Notes under the pieces: model-generated
Told to the model about the DNA's origin: nothing
The model's input: only the letters and a program-made list of their open reading frames with translations
Database searches by the model: none
Shown: positions 51,001 to 63,000 of the stretch, one piece after another
Layout: the number at the start of each line of letters is the position of its first letter
Numbering within the stretch: the first letter of the stretch is position 1
NCBI RefSeq assembly: GCF_000004195.4
Contig: NC_030678.2
Location: 79,210,904 to 79,274,903 of the forward strand
Direction: 5' to 3'
DNA length: 64,000 bases
From: Xenopus tropicalis
Lineage: Eukaryota; Chordata; Amphibia; Anura; Pipidae
Program-made: the position numbers and the translations under genes

Positions 51001-54000
51001 TGGTGACCTCGCCAAACGAGTGGATCTTAATGTGTATGCCCACCTTTAGTGACTGGTGAAAGAGATTAGCTTTTTTGTAATGTGGCAGGTGCAAGGTCGG
51101 CATAAATTGGGTCCCTGCTGGCATACTGCTTGTAACATAGCTGTCGGCATTTGGTGATGATGTAGATGTAGGTCTCGAAGGATAGCTTTAACAACTGATG
51201 TATAGTTATTATTATTATACATATTATATGTCTGTATAGTTATTTCTGCACAAACAATTATCTGCGCCTTTAGTTTTAAAATGTTTGTGGAGGTCTTGTA
51301 TATCCTGCTTGATGGCATCTAAGACTGTGGTAATATCAATATCATCAAATTTATGCTCCAGCATTTCAGTGTGTTGGCCTAATTCGTGAAGCTGCTTAGA
51401 GATGTTGTGGCTGTAGTAGCTCCTTGAATTTATCAAGAAGGGATGCATCAACTTTGAGCCATTCTTGAGATCTGGTGGGATCTGGTGCGGTATTGGGCGC
51501 AAACCAGGAATCGTCATGAAAGCCCATTTCTACTGGATCAGAGTTCTTAGGCTTAGTTAAAAGAGCTCCTCTTCTCTGTGGTCGAATGCCTATGGCAGGC
51601 AGTCCCTTCTGCTCTCAATTGTGTCACCAATTTGCCATAAATAGGATCACCAGGATTCAAAAAGTATGAGCGGTTATCACAGTTCCTCTTTGTACTGCTG
51701 TAAGGTGATCATATGGATCATTTAGGCCATGCAGGTGAGGAGCAACCTCAGAATGCGGTCATATTGGATCACACCTCACAAGTGCCCCTGCCAGCTTTTA
51801 CTTTTTCTAGTGAATTTTCTAGTGCATTTCAAGCAGCAGTGAATGACATGCAGAAAGTTGCTTTACTGCATTGGTAACATTTCTAAAAATTGCCTGCTAT
51901 AAAGCAAGATGGTCTCATTTTTGTAGCTGTAGCTTTTTAGCATTATTGAGGCTTCTACCTACCTTATGTGTTAATGATCATTTGTTTGGTGTGCTAATAT
52001 TTATTTAACTATGTGAATTTTTGTAAATTAATTTGCTATTTCCATTTAGTTATCAATACTTGTGCACCCGGATAAAAATCAAGATGATGTTGACAGAGCC
52101 CAGAAAGCTTTTGAAGGTAGACAAATAGGTTTCTTAAATGCCATCTCCCAGTATAGTGTTTTATGTAGTTGCCTTCTTCCTTATTATTTCTAATTACTTT
52201 TTAATTTTTTTGGTATTATATTTTGTTTTTTTCTCCCTGTTCCCTCTCCTCAATTTCATTTTACTCCATGCCACATTCTTAAACATGTGCATTGTTTTTT
52301 TTCTAATACGTGCAAATAACCACCCCTCACTTTTCTTCTTAACCACTACATTTTTGTTTATCTTCTTACCTTTCCTTTGCAGCTGTAGACAAAGCCTATA
52401 AGAGTCTCCTAGATCCAGAGCAGAAAAAGAGGGCGCTAGATGTCATCCAAGCTGGATATGAATATGTTGAGCATATTGTAAGTGCATTGTTTCACTAAAA
52501 TGTCATCTGTTTTCTGGGCTAAAAATAAAATCACCCAACAATGTGGAGTGGTGGAGCCTGGCAGTATGAAACTAATTTAGTTTTTAATTTACTGCCCATA
52601 TGATCCAGTTTATTTGACTGAACAGTTCAAAACCCATGCAATAGCTGCAGTTCAAAGCCAGTTTTGGACACACTGGTTGAGAACCAAAGGTTAAGCTCCA
52701 GAAAAAAAGTGTATAGTCTCTAATCCTTTAAAATCTAATGTCAATTTATTTACTGTTTAGGCAAAAGAAAAAAAAAAACAGTTGAAGAAGGAAGGGAAAT
52801 CAGTAATAGTTGAAGAAGATGACCCTGAAGTGGTAAGTTGAACAGCAGGTCTTTGTGGCTAATAAAGAACTACTCTTCACCCTCTCTCGGTGGAGTGAAG
52901 TGGCAAATACAGGCATCTTTGCAAAGGAAAGTGCAGACCTAAAATCAGTTATACAAATTGCATACGAATACAAGTATGGGACCTGTTCTCCTGAATGCTT
53001 GTGACTTGGGGTCTTTCTGTAGTTTGGATCTCCATAATTTGTCTATTAAAAAATAATTTAAACTTTAATCCAATAGGATTGTTTTGCCTCCAATAAGAAT
53101 TAATTAAATATTAGTTGGGATGAAGTAGGGCTGGGCGATATACCGTTTAATACCGAATGCCGGTGTTTTTTTTTTTAAAACTATATTCATTTTTCAGATA
53201 CCGCAATACCGGGGTGTCAGGGTACTCACCCGTGTGGCCCGGTCTCGCAGGCCTCCTTGCGTGCGCGCGTCCCGTTGTCCAGGTGCGCGTGCGTCAAAGC
53301 GCACGTACATGTCAAAGCGTGCGCGTCCACGACACGCTGACGGCGCCGGTTCTGCGCATGCGTGGGGGGTATTTAAAGCTATCAAACGCCTTCTTCTGTG
53401 CTATGTTGTCTGCGGCCTTGCCTGGGAAACTAAGCCTGCCTGATTTACCTTACGACTTTCTGTTGCCGATCTTTCGCTTGCCTGACTCTGATTTTCAATA
53501 CTGCAGTAATTATTATCTAATTTATTAGGAAATGGGGTTAACACCTAATCATGCATGAAAAAAAAAATACCGTCAAATACCGTGACACCGATATCATTTT
53601 GAAAAATACCATGATATAAATTTTTGGTCATACCGCCCAGCTCTAGGATCAAGTACAAGGTACTGTTTTGTTCTTACTGAGAAAAAAGAAATTTTTTAAT
53701 AATGTGAATTATTTGATTAAAATGGAGTCTATGGGAGATGGCCTTCCCATAATTCTGAACTTTCTAGATAACAGGTTTCTGGATAATGGTTCCCATACCA
53801 GTACTAATCTATATAGAAGGTAAAGAGGGCCTTGCCAGTCTATAAGGGTACAAGATACAAGGTGAGGTGATAACACAGCTAGAAATAATTTTACATATAA
53901 ATATAATTCTATATTACCTCCACGCCTAAGTACCAGTATTCATTTTATCACAGCATATCACATTTGAGAGACCATATGTCCTGCTTGTATAAAATGATGC

Positions 54001-57000
54001 GGAACAGGCAATTTAACTTCTTCATTCCTGATTGTGGAGTGATGCTGGGGAATATGATCCCCCATTGGTTGTATTGTCTCTCCTACATACATTCGTCCAC
54101 ATGGACGTTTAATATAATAAATTACATAACTAGTGGAACATGTATAATACCCTCTTATGTTATACGTTTTACCAGATTTTGGATGACTAAATGTGGAGCC
54201 ATTTATTACACAACCACATTGTGCACATCCCAAACATGGGTACATTCCATCCTTCCTATGTGCCAGTGTCATCTGTCTGTCCTTCTTGTTAGAGCCAAAA
54301 CCAGCTTTCACTAACATATCCTGCATATTTTAGGTCTCCTATGTGATTGGTTAGGGGGTTGTTGAAATGCAACCACTTGTAGATAGGTATTAGAGCTAAT
54401 GTTTATAGATATTAATGGTAAAAACATAATACACCCTATTTTACAGATCTTTTATGAAAGCGCTTTACATTTACAAATTAAAAAAGGTTTAATGTATATT
54501 GGTGGGCTAGTTAACAATTATTTTTCAGTTCGTTTTACTTACTTTGCTCTTCCCCACAGTGTTTTAATGCCAACCCGCATGCTCTTCCTTCCTCTTTCTG
54601 TAGTGTCGTCTTATCCTTTTTAACCCTGTTATGCTAAACAAAAGGGGAAAACCTATCTAGCATTATGAAATACATTAAAGCAGGGGTCCCCAACCATTCT
54701 TACTTATGTGCCACAGTCAGTTGTAAAAAGACTTGGAGAGCAACACAACATCAGAAAAGTTCATGGAGGTGCCAAATAAGGGCTAAGATTGACTATTAGT
54801 GTGGATAGAGGCTACCTATTAGCTTACAAAAGGCTTTATTTGGTAGTAAATCTTGCATTAATTCAACTAAAACTTGCCACCAAGTCAGGAATTCAAAAAT
54901 AACTACCTGGTTAGGGGGCACTGAGAGCCAGTACTCTAAAATTCTTGTGGACATTTGGAAAATGTAAGGCTTTGGAAAATGCTTTTAAAGTGTGTAGTAC
55001 TGTAATTAAAAAAAAAAAATCATAATGACATGGCAATACCTTTTAAAGATACAATATACAAAAAAAAAGCATGTATAATACTATGGGGTAATGTAACAAA
55101 TGGTGTGAAGTTTGCTGTTTGTATAGTAACCCATAGCAATCAATTAGCAGGTAGCACTTATTGATAAGCTGTTTGTGAAAAAAAAATCTGGTTGCTATGG
55201 GTTACTTGATGTGGACAAACGTAAGACTTTATTTTATCACACCAAATAAATATCATATGTCTGTCAGGATCAACTATTTGAAACTTGGTAATAATAAAGA
55301 GGTGATGATTGCATAAAATGGTTCACCTCTCCCCATATTCTGGCACAGGCAAAGCTGGATGCTGCTCATTAAAAAGTAATAAGGACATTTACTACTCAAG
55401 AAAACATGAAACAGCCACAATTCACTTTATAGTGAGTTGCATCTAGTACTGGTTTTGTCCTTGCAGCTTACCGCTACACCATGTTTTTAATGGTATCCAG
55501 AAATCTTTTCTCTACTTGTAGGAACATTGTTGGTAGACTTTGAGCCAGAAGAGTATTAGGTTGGGCACTGATGTTTGTGTTCAGGACTGGTTCTTGGTCT
55601 GCTTTTCACTTAATTCCACAAGTGTTTAGCTGGTTTGAGGTAAATCCATTCTTTATGAACCTCGCTTAGTGCATTGGAGCATTGTTATGCTTAAAGAAAA
55701 AATGGCCTTTCCCAAACAGTTGACAGTTTCACGCTTCCTACTATGTGGCAGGGTCCAGACCTATAGATGTCACCTTGACACCACTCCAGCTGACATATTC
55801 AGCAAAATAACTATTCATTAGAGGCATGTTTTCAATTTTGTTTAATTGGCAAGCAGTCTTGCATAAGCCATCTTTGTGCATCAAGTAGGTCAAACCAAAA
55901 ACCAACAATCTTCTGAGATATTTATTACCACTGCTGCAGCATGCTATGTACAGATACTGTATGTGCCATAGCCTGCAATATTATAAAATATTTGTAGTGT
56001 TAGGACTACTTATCTATTATCTTTCCTTTTTACTACAGTTCAAACAAGCTGTGTACAAACAGACTATGAAGCTCTTTGCAGAGCTTGAAATCAAACGAAA
56101 AGAGAGAGAAGCAAAGGATATGCATGAACGGTATGTGATTTGCTTTCTTAACTATAATTAAATTATCCTACAGATCAACAGCCATTAATTAATTTTATCT
56201 TATTTTAGATTCTTTAGAATAGTTTTGTTTCAGTTTTAGCCTAGGTGGATAGTGAGACCCATTGGGGGGAATTCACAAAAGTGATGATATTGAGACAAAA
56301 TAAAAGTGGAGATAGATTTGTTGGATTTTCCACCTAATTCACAAACCTCTACCTCCGCTTTTGTGAATTTGTCTTTTAAACAGACAGTTTTCAGATTTTG
56401 TCATTTTCCTGACTCTCTTTTTATGAATTTGCCTTTAGCTCTTAGTAAATCTGTCGGTGCCATCAAACCCAGTCCCACATCTACAGCAGGATTTTGCATT
56501 TCATATGCCATTTGTTATTTCACATTGGGGGCATTTCCTGAAGGGTAATTTTAGTTTGCCCAGGGAAACTATACATAATTTTTTAGGATAATTGGGCTTT
56601 CTAATGTTTTCTATATTGCTGTGTAATTCCACTCCTGTAACAAGATTTAAGGGTCTATATACCTTCTTCTCCAGCTCCTACTCATTACTGGTCAGCAGCA
56701 ATCCAACCCACACACCAACATGTCCAACAAGACTAGGGCCCACTGAGTTTTTATCTAGTGCCCTGTTGGGCCATTCCGACCCTGTACCCCAATATACCAG
56801 TTTGGGTGCCAGTGTGTATGTGCTGTTTGCTGATCACCAAGATGGCTGCTGGGAACAGGTTGGGACCAATGCTGTCAAGCAGCTCTGTAGTTCTGGACAT
56901 GCTATGGGGGCACAGTTGTGGCAAATGTCAGTGAAGTGATTAAAGAGGGGGCACTGCAGCTAAAACCAAAACTTTGCCTGGGAGGCTTTACTTTTCCTTT

Positions 57001-60000
57001 TAATAAAAATGTTTACAATAGATTCACACAATGTTATTATTGCCTCATTGATTAAGCTAAAACTGGCATAATCATGCAAATGTGAGGTAAAAACTTTTTA
57101 TATATAAGATATACATTAAACTTTTTTAATCCGTTTTACTTGTTTATAAAATGTTAATGAGGCTTTTTGCACCTATTTGTTCTAGGGTTAGACAGAAACT
57201 TGTCGCCTAACAATAGGCTGCTAATCGCCATTAATAAGTCAATGATCCCCCAATGGGGCCCCTACCTTAGGTGTGAAATGGAGACTGGGGGAAACAAAAC
57301 AGAAAAGCTTAGAATTGGCTGACAGAGTTACACTGAGCTTTACTCCATTTTGAAAATGTCGGGGAAAAATGTTGTTAAAACATTGTATAAATGTCGTTTA
57401 AACGACAAATTCACAAAAGTGTCTGTAAACCGTCTTTCAACAAAAATGGAAAAGTGGCGGTTGAGTCGGAATTTAGGCGGATTTTTGTTTGTGAATCTGG
57501 AGAAAGTGTTTTCCACCAGTTTTTCTACCACTTTTACACCAAAAAAGGGCTACCTCCACTTTTGTGAATTCACCCCAAAGTCTCATGGGTGTAATCCATA
57601 CTTGTGGTTAAAAGATTGAAAGAATGCGCAGAGGGCTTTTGCTTTTAAGGTGGGCATACACTGGCCGATCTTGCATAGTATCTGACTGATTGGCCCGAAG
57701 GCCTTTCAGATAAGTGCTGTATGAATGGACTTAAACATTGCATAATTATCATTGCATGGTTTCATTTATTTGGACTAACAGCCCAAACAACCAGAACTGC
57801 AGAAAGTGAAGAGGAGTTGACTCTTCCCTTTACATCCTCATTTGTATCTGTTGTCATAAAGACATTTTTGAACCATTTCCTGTGCCCTCCCCCACTTATT
57901 GAGGTTGTGTGGGCAATGAGTCACTTCTTCACTTTGTACTTCATCATGATTCAACAAGGAATCCATTTTTTAATCCGTTTTGGAAAATTACTACTATTTA
58001 ACAAATGCTGGGGTGGGGTTATATTTTGTTATGCAATCATAGGAAAACGTTTGTGAAGCCCTCTTAATTCTTTGGAGTTTTGCTTATCATTGGCTGAGCT
58101 TTTAAAAGTAGCAACTTTCTTTTATTATATAACATGCCTTATGGAAACAGTAATATTTCAACAGTGACATAAAGTTTATTAGATTAACAGGAAATATGCA
58201 GTATGCATCATAACAAAATTGGACAGGTGCATACATTTGGGCACCCCAACAGAGATATTACATCAATACTTAGTTGAGCCTCCTTTTGCAAATGTTACAG
58301 ACTCTAGATGCCTCCTATAGCCTTTGATGAGTGTCTGGATTCTGGATGGCGGTATTTTTCACCAGGCGTCAATACAAAATCTCTCCAGTTCAGTTAAATT
58401 TGATGGCTGCCGAGCATGGACAGCCTGCTTCAAATCATCCCATAGATTTTTGATGATATTCAAGTCAGGGGACTGTGACGGCCAGAATATTGTACTTCTC
58501 CCTCTGCATAAATGCCTTTGTAGATTTCAAACTGTGTTTAGGGTCATTGTCTTCTTGGAATGTCCAAATAACTCAATTTTTGTTGCATCAGTCCAAAGCA
58601 CTTTGTTCCAAAATGACTGTGGCTTGTCTAAATGAGCTTTTGCATACAACAAGTGACTGTTTGTGGCGTGAGTGTAGAAAGGGATTCCTTCTCATCACCC
58701 TGCTATGCAGATATTCTTTGTGTAAAGTGCGCTGAATTGTAGAATGATGTACAGATACACCATCTGCAGCAAGATGTTCTTGCAGGTCTTTGGTTGTCTG
58801 TAACCATTCTCACAATCCTCTGCATATGCTGCTCCTGTATTTTTCTTCACCTGCCAGACCTGGGTTTTACAGCAACTGTGCCTGTGGCCTTCCATTTCCT
58901 AATTACATTCCTTACAGTTTAAAAAAAAAAACTTTTTGTAGCCTTCCCCTAAACCAGTGCTGTCCAACTTTTGTGGTACCGAGGGCTGGAATTTTTAATA
59001 ATGGAAGCCAGTTTTGACCACTCCCTGTTTTTAAACCACACCCACTTGAAACCACACCCGTGTTATCACATGACCATACCCATATTAATGGTGGTAGTAC
59101 AGCATAAACCTGCCATACTCTGCCTTCCCTTCCCTGCCTGTGTGTGCCATACTCTGCCTGCCCTATGCTGCGTGTCTGCCATACTCTGCCTGCCCTACCC
59201 TGCCTGTGTATGCCTTACTCTGCCTGCCCTATGCTGCCTGTGTAAGCCATACTCTGCCTGCCCTACCCTGCCTGTGTGTACCATATTCTGTCTACCCTAC
59301 CATGCCTGTGTGTGCCATACTCTGCCTGCCCTATGCTGCCTGTGTGTATGGCAATCACAGGCAGCATAGGGCAGGCAGATTATGCACACACAGGCAGCAT
59401 ACAGTGAAATAATGATGGCAGTGCTCCTACAGTCTGCACAATAGCTATATATTAAATATTATTTTGTAGTGTGCAGGGTTTATTTGTGGGTTTCTACTGC
59501 TCATACAGTCTGTCTGAGGTGTGAACAGGTGAACAATGTGGGTGATTACAGCCTGAGCCTGAGGTGTGAACAACACAGAGGATTACATTTTTAAACAATA
59601 CAGGGGGTTTACAGACTGAATCTGAGGTGTGAGCAATGCAGGGGGCCAGTTAAACACAGTACTGATACTATTTAAAGCTTACACAAAGGTAAGCCATCAA
59701 AGCAGCCAGACAGGTGAGGGGCCACACAGAGGGGGACAGCACTGCCCTAAACCATATATGTCAGACACAAGGCCCGGGGGCCAAATCCGGCCCACCTGGC
59801 TATTTTATGTGGCCCTTGGTGAGTGTGTCTGACCATCCAGCCTGATCAATTTCCATTTTCCTCACACAGTAACTAAGGTATGCTGTGTAAAAAGTGGAGT
59901 GAAGCTTTACCGGTGATGTTGCCCAGGGCAACCAATCAGCAATTAAATTTCAACAGTTCAAAAACCAAACCAAAGCATCTGATTGACTGCTATGAGCAAC

Positions 60001-63000
60001 ATCACCTCTAATGTTTTACTCCACTTTTTACACAGCATGATAAATATACCCCTAAGACTAAGGGGTATATTTATCATGCTGTGTAAAAAGTGGAGTAAAG
60101 CATTACCAGTAATGTTGCCCAGGGCATCCAATCAGTAATCAGATTTCAACAGTAGCAAATCATCTATTGGCTGCTATAAGCAACATCACCGGTAATGTCT
60201 TACTCCACTTTTTACACATTGTGATAAATATACCCCTTAGTATCTTACTAAGTATATTAATAAAAAATTTGGCCCGCAATTTAGCATGTGTTTTAGATTT
60301 CGGCCCCCTTATGTGATTGAGTTTGACACCCCTGCCCTAAACCATGATACTGAACAATCTTTGTTTTCAGATCCTTTGAGAGTTGCTTTGAGGATCCCAT
60401 GCTGTTGCTCTACAGAGGAGAGTCAAACAGAAGCACAAGTTGCAATTGGCCACCTTAAATACTTTTTCTTATGATTGGACACACCTGCCTATGTTCAAGG
60501 CTTAACAAGCTAATCCAACCAATTTGGTGTTGCCTGTAATCAGTATTGAGCAGTTACATACATTAAAATTGGCAAAATTACAAGGGTACCTACATTTTTG
60601 CACAGCCAGTTTTTCACATTTGATTTAATTTCATGCAACTAAATACTGCTTCACTAAAAATCTTTGTTCAGAAAACTCCCCCATACTCGGATGTTCGTGG
60701 GAAATGAAAGACATACCACTGTTATCTTATTTGTTGAAACTGGAGTAAATTATTATGCAGGCTGAGAGGGGTTCCCAAACTGTATATCACTGCTTTATTA
60801 AATAATATTCAGGAGGGCATAGCATTAGTGATATTAGCCATATGTTTAAAGCAATAATTTTATTTTAAATTATTATAATTCTGTCTTTTTCGTCTTTCTT
60901 ATTTTTCCCAACAGGAAGAGGCAGAGAGAAGAAGAAATAGAAACTCAAGAAAAAGCCAAAAGGGAAAGAGAGTGGCAGAAAAATTTTGAGGTATGTAGTA
61001 AGTCTATTATCCGGACTTCCCATTGGCAGACTGAAGTCACCCTATATTTTAGGGTTATTAACCATAACCATTTATTTAGGGTCAGTAACCAAAGGCCATA
61101 ACCATTGCATACTTCAGGTGTATAACGATCAGGTGTGATGATATTCCAGATATATTAGAGCATTTTATCTGGGTGCCAAGGAATTTTAAGCGGATTTCTC
61201 ACATTTAGCAAAGATTTGCAGTTTGCTGTGTTCGTGTAAAAAAGTAACAACACAGCAGCTACCAAGCAATTTCCGCTTGATACTCACTGCAACCTCTGCA
61301 TCTTTAAAGACTTTTAAAAAATGTGTCCCTAAGGCAGCCTTTGCCTGGAACGGGATTTTATCTATCAGTCTCCATGAATTATGTTGACTTATGTTGGGTA
61401 TAGGTGGAATAAAGTCTCAGGGATACCTAGGTAAAGAAAGACTTTACTACTAGTACTTCTTTATTTGTGATTTACATTATCACTTGTCTATGTGGGCAAT
61501 ACAACTGCCACAACTGAACAGATTGGAAATCACAGGTCTGCAGTTATTAAAGTGCTTAGGAAAAAGAAGACAACTTGTTGCAAGACCCTTTCTGACAGTG
61601 GGGCAACATTCAGATCTGTGGCTATTGCATGTCAAGTACCCCTTCATAGGGAAGGGGAATAAAGACATAGCACTACTCAGATGTAAATCACAGTGAAAAC
61701 ATTGTTTGGTCTACACGTGACTTAGGGGTATATTTATCATGCTGTGTCAAAAGTGGAGTAAAGTATTACCAGTGATGTTGCCCAGGGCAACCAATCAGAA
61801 ATAAGATTTAAACGGTTAGAAAACCAAAGCAAAGCATCTGATTGGCTGCTATGCGCAACATCACCAGTAATGTTTTACTCCACTTTTTACACCGCATGAT
61901 AAATATACCCCTTAAACCGCTACCAACATTTTTATATACCCAGAATGACCTTATTAGGGTTATTTTCTTTCTGACTGAAGAAAGTAATTAATGCTCTGCA
62001 TAAGTGGGCTCAAGAAAAGTACCCCTGAGTAAGTGGCTCTTTATAGGTATTGGCCAAAGCTGCTCCATATGAATTATTGGTGAGGTACAGTTGATTTACA
62101 TCTCTTTCTTAAAGGAACAGTAACACCAAAATATAAAAGTATTTTAAAGTAATGAAAATACTCTGTATTTTTGCCCTGCACTGGTAAATCTGGTGTGTTA
62201 TAATGTGTGTATGTGTAATACTACTATAGTTTAGGTAATAAGCTGCTGTGTAGCCATGGTGGCAGGCATTCAGTCTGAAAAAAGGAGAAAAGGCACAGAC
62301 AGATAACTGAATCTCATTGTATTTTGCAGAACTTATCTGTTACCTACTAGGTAACCTGTGCCTTTTCTCCTTTTTTTTAAGACTATAGGCCAGCCCCCAT
62401 GGCAACAGAGCAGTGTTTATATAAACTATAGTAAGGTTTCTGAGGCAAACATACAAATTTTACCAGTGCAGGGCAACAGTACAGTATATTTTAATTTCAA
62501 CTTACTTGATCCACATAAATGTATTGTTACATTATCATTATTGACCTATTGAATGCCTGTTACAACCATCATGCATAAAAAACAATAAAACTTTTAGTTA
62601 CAAAAAAAGAAAAGAAGAGAAATTGACCAGGTCGTTATAATCACTAGACTAATAGTCTCTAATCACAGAAAGTAATCAAGCTTTAAAAAAATTTCAGTCT
62701 AACTGTGGGTTGTTGTTTTTTTTTGGCTGTGAGTTTTCTCTAGAAAAGTAGACGGCAATATGGCTGAAATTGTCACCTACTACCTTTTTGTAAAGAATTG
62801 CAATCCCCTCAGCTTGTGCATGAATGTGGTAAAAGGAGTCATCCATTAAGCAACAGTCATGTAGACGTACCTCAGCTGAGGTGACTCCACCTCTCCAGTT
62901 TAGGGTGCAACTGGAGACCTATTTATAAGCATTAACAGAGTTGTTATATGGAATGCGCATGTTTTGTGGTGTGTGTGCCAGCTTGAGCCATCAGATGACA

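Larger units (their letters stand above)
49219..52049. other. dnajc8 intron 3
   Basis: 2.8 kb. It holds a short GGGGTATATTTATCA-type MITE (about 49395-49535), a T2-like left end (ttaagggttgttcaccttt, about 49798) and a decayed L1 (50050-51640) with a MITE inside. 51650-52049 shows nothing named. Confidence 0.55.
52833..56038. other. dnajc8 intron 6
   Basis: 3.2 kb. It holds a GGTATGGGACCTG repeat with a hAT insertion, a Penelope endonuclease fragment, a hAT-like remnant (54681), a short MITE (55083) and a decayed Tc1-type transposase. Confidence 0.6.
59753..60334. mobile_element. Second hAT element in the same target, with nested MITEs
   Basis: Ends catatatgtcagacacaagg and gtttgacacccctg. 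Flanked by ccctaaac (59745-59752, 60335-60342). Its middle holds two GGGGTATATTTATCA-type MITEs in tandem (about 59877-60052 and 60062-60236). Confidence 0.85.
58190..60620 (-). mobile_element. Tc1-type transposon, decayed, split by two hAT elements
   Basis: Outer blocks 58190-58946 and 60343-60620 form one element. Ends aggtgcatacatttgggcac and gggtacctacatttttgcac (imperfect inverses), with degraded minus-strand transposase (ccagttcagttaaatttgat, gattttgatgatattcaagtc-like blocks). Deleting 58955-60342 restores continuity. Confidence 0.75.
56131..60914. other. dnajc8 intron 7
   Basis: 4.8 kb, the longest in this gene. It holds a 1.3-kb MITE (56264) and a Tc1-type element broken by two hAT elements (58190-60620). 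57740-58180 and 60630-60914 show nothing named. Confidence 0.6.
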
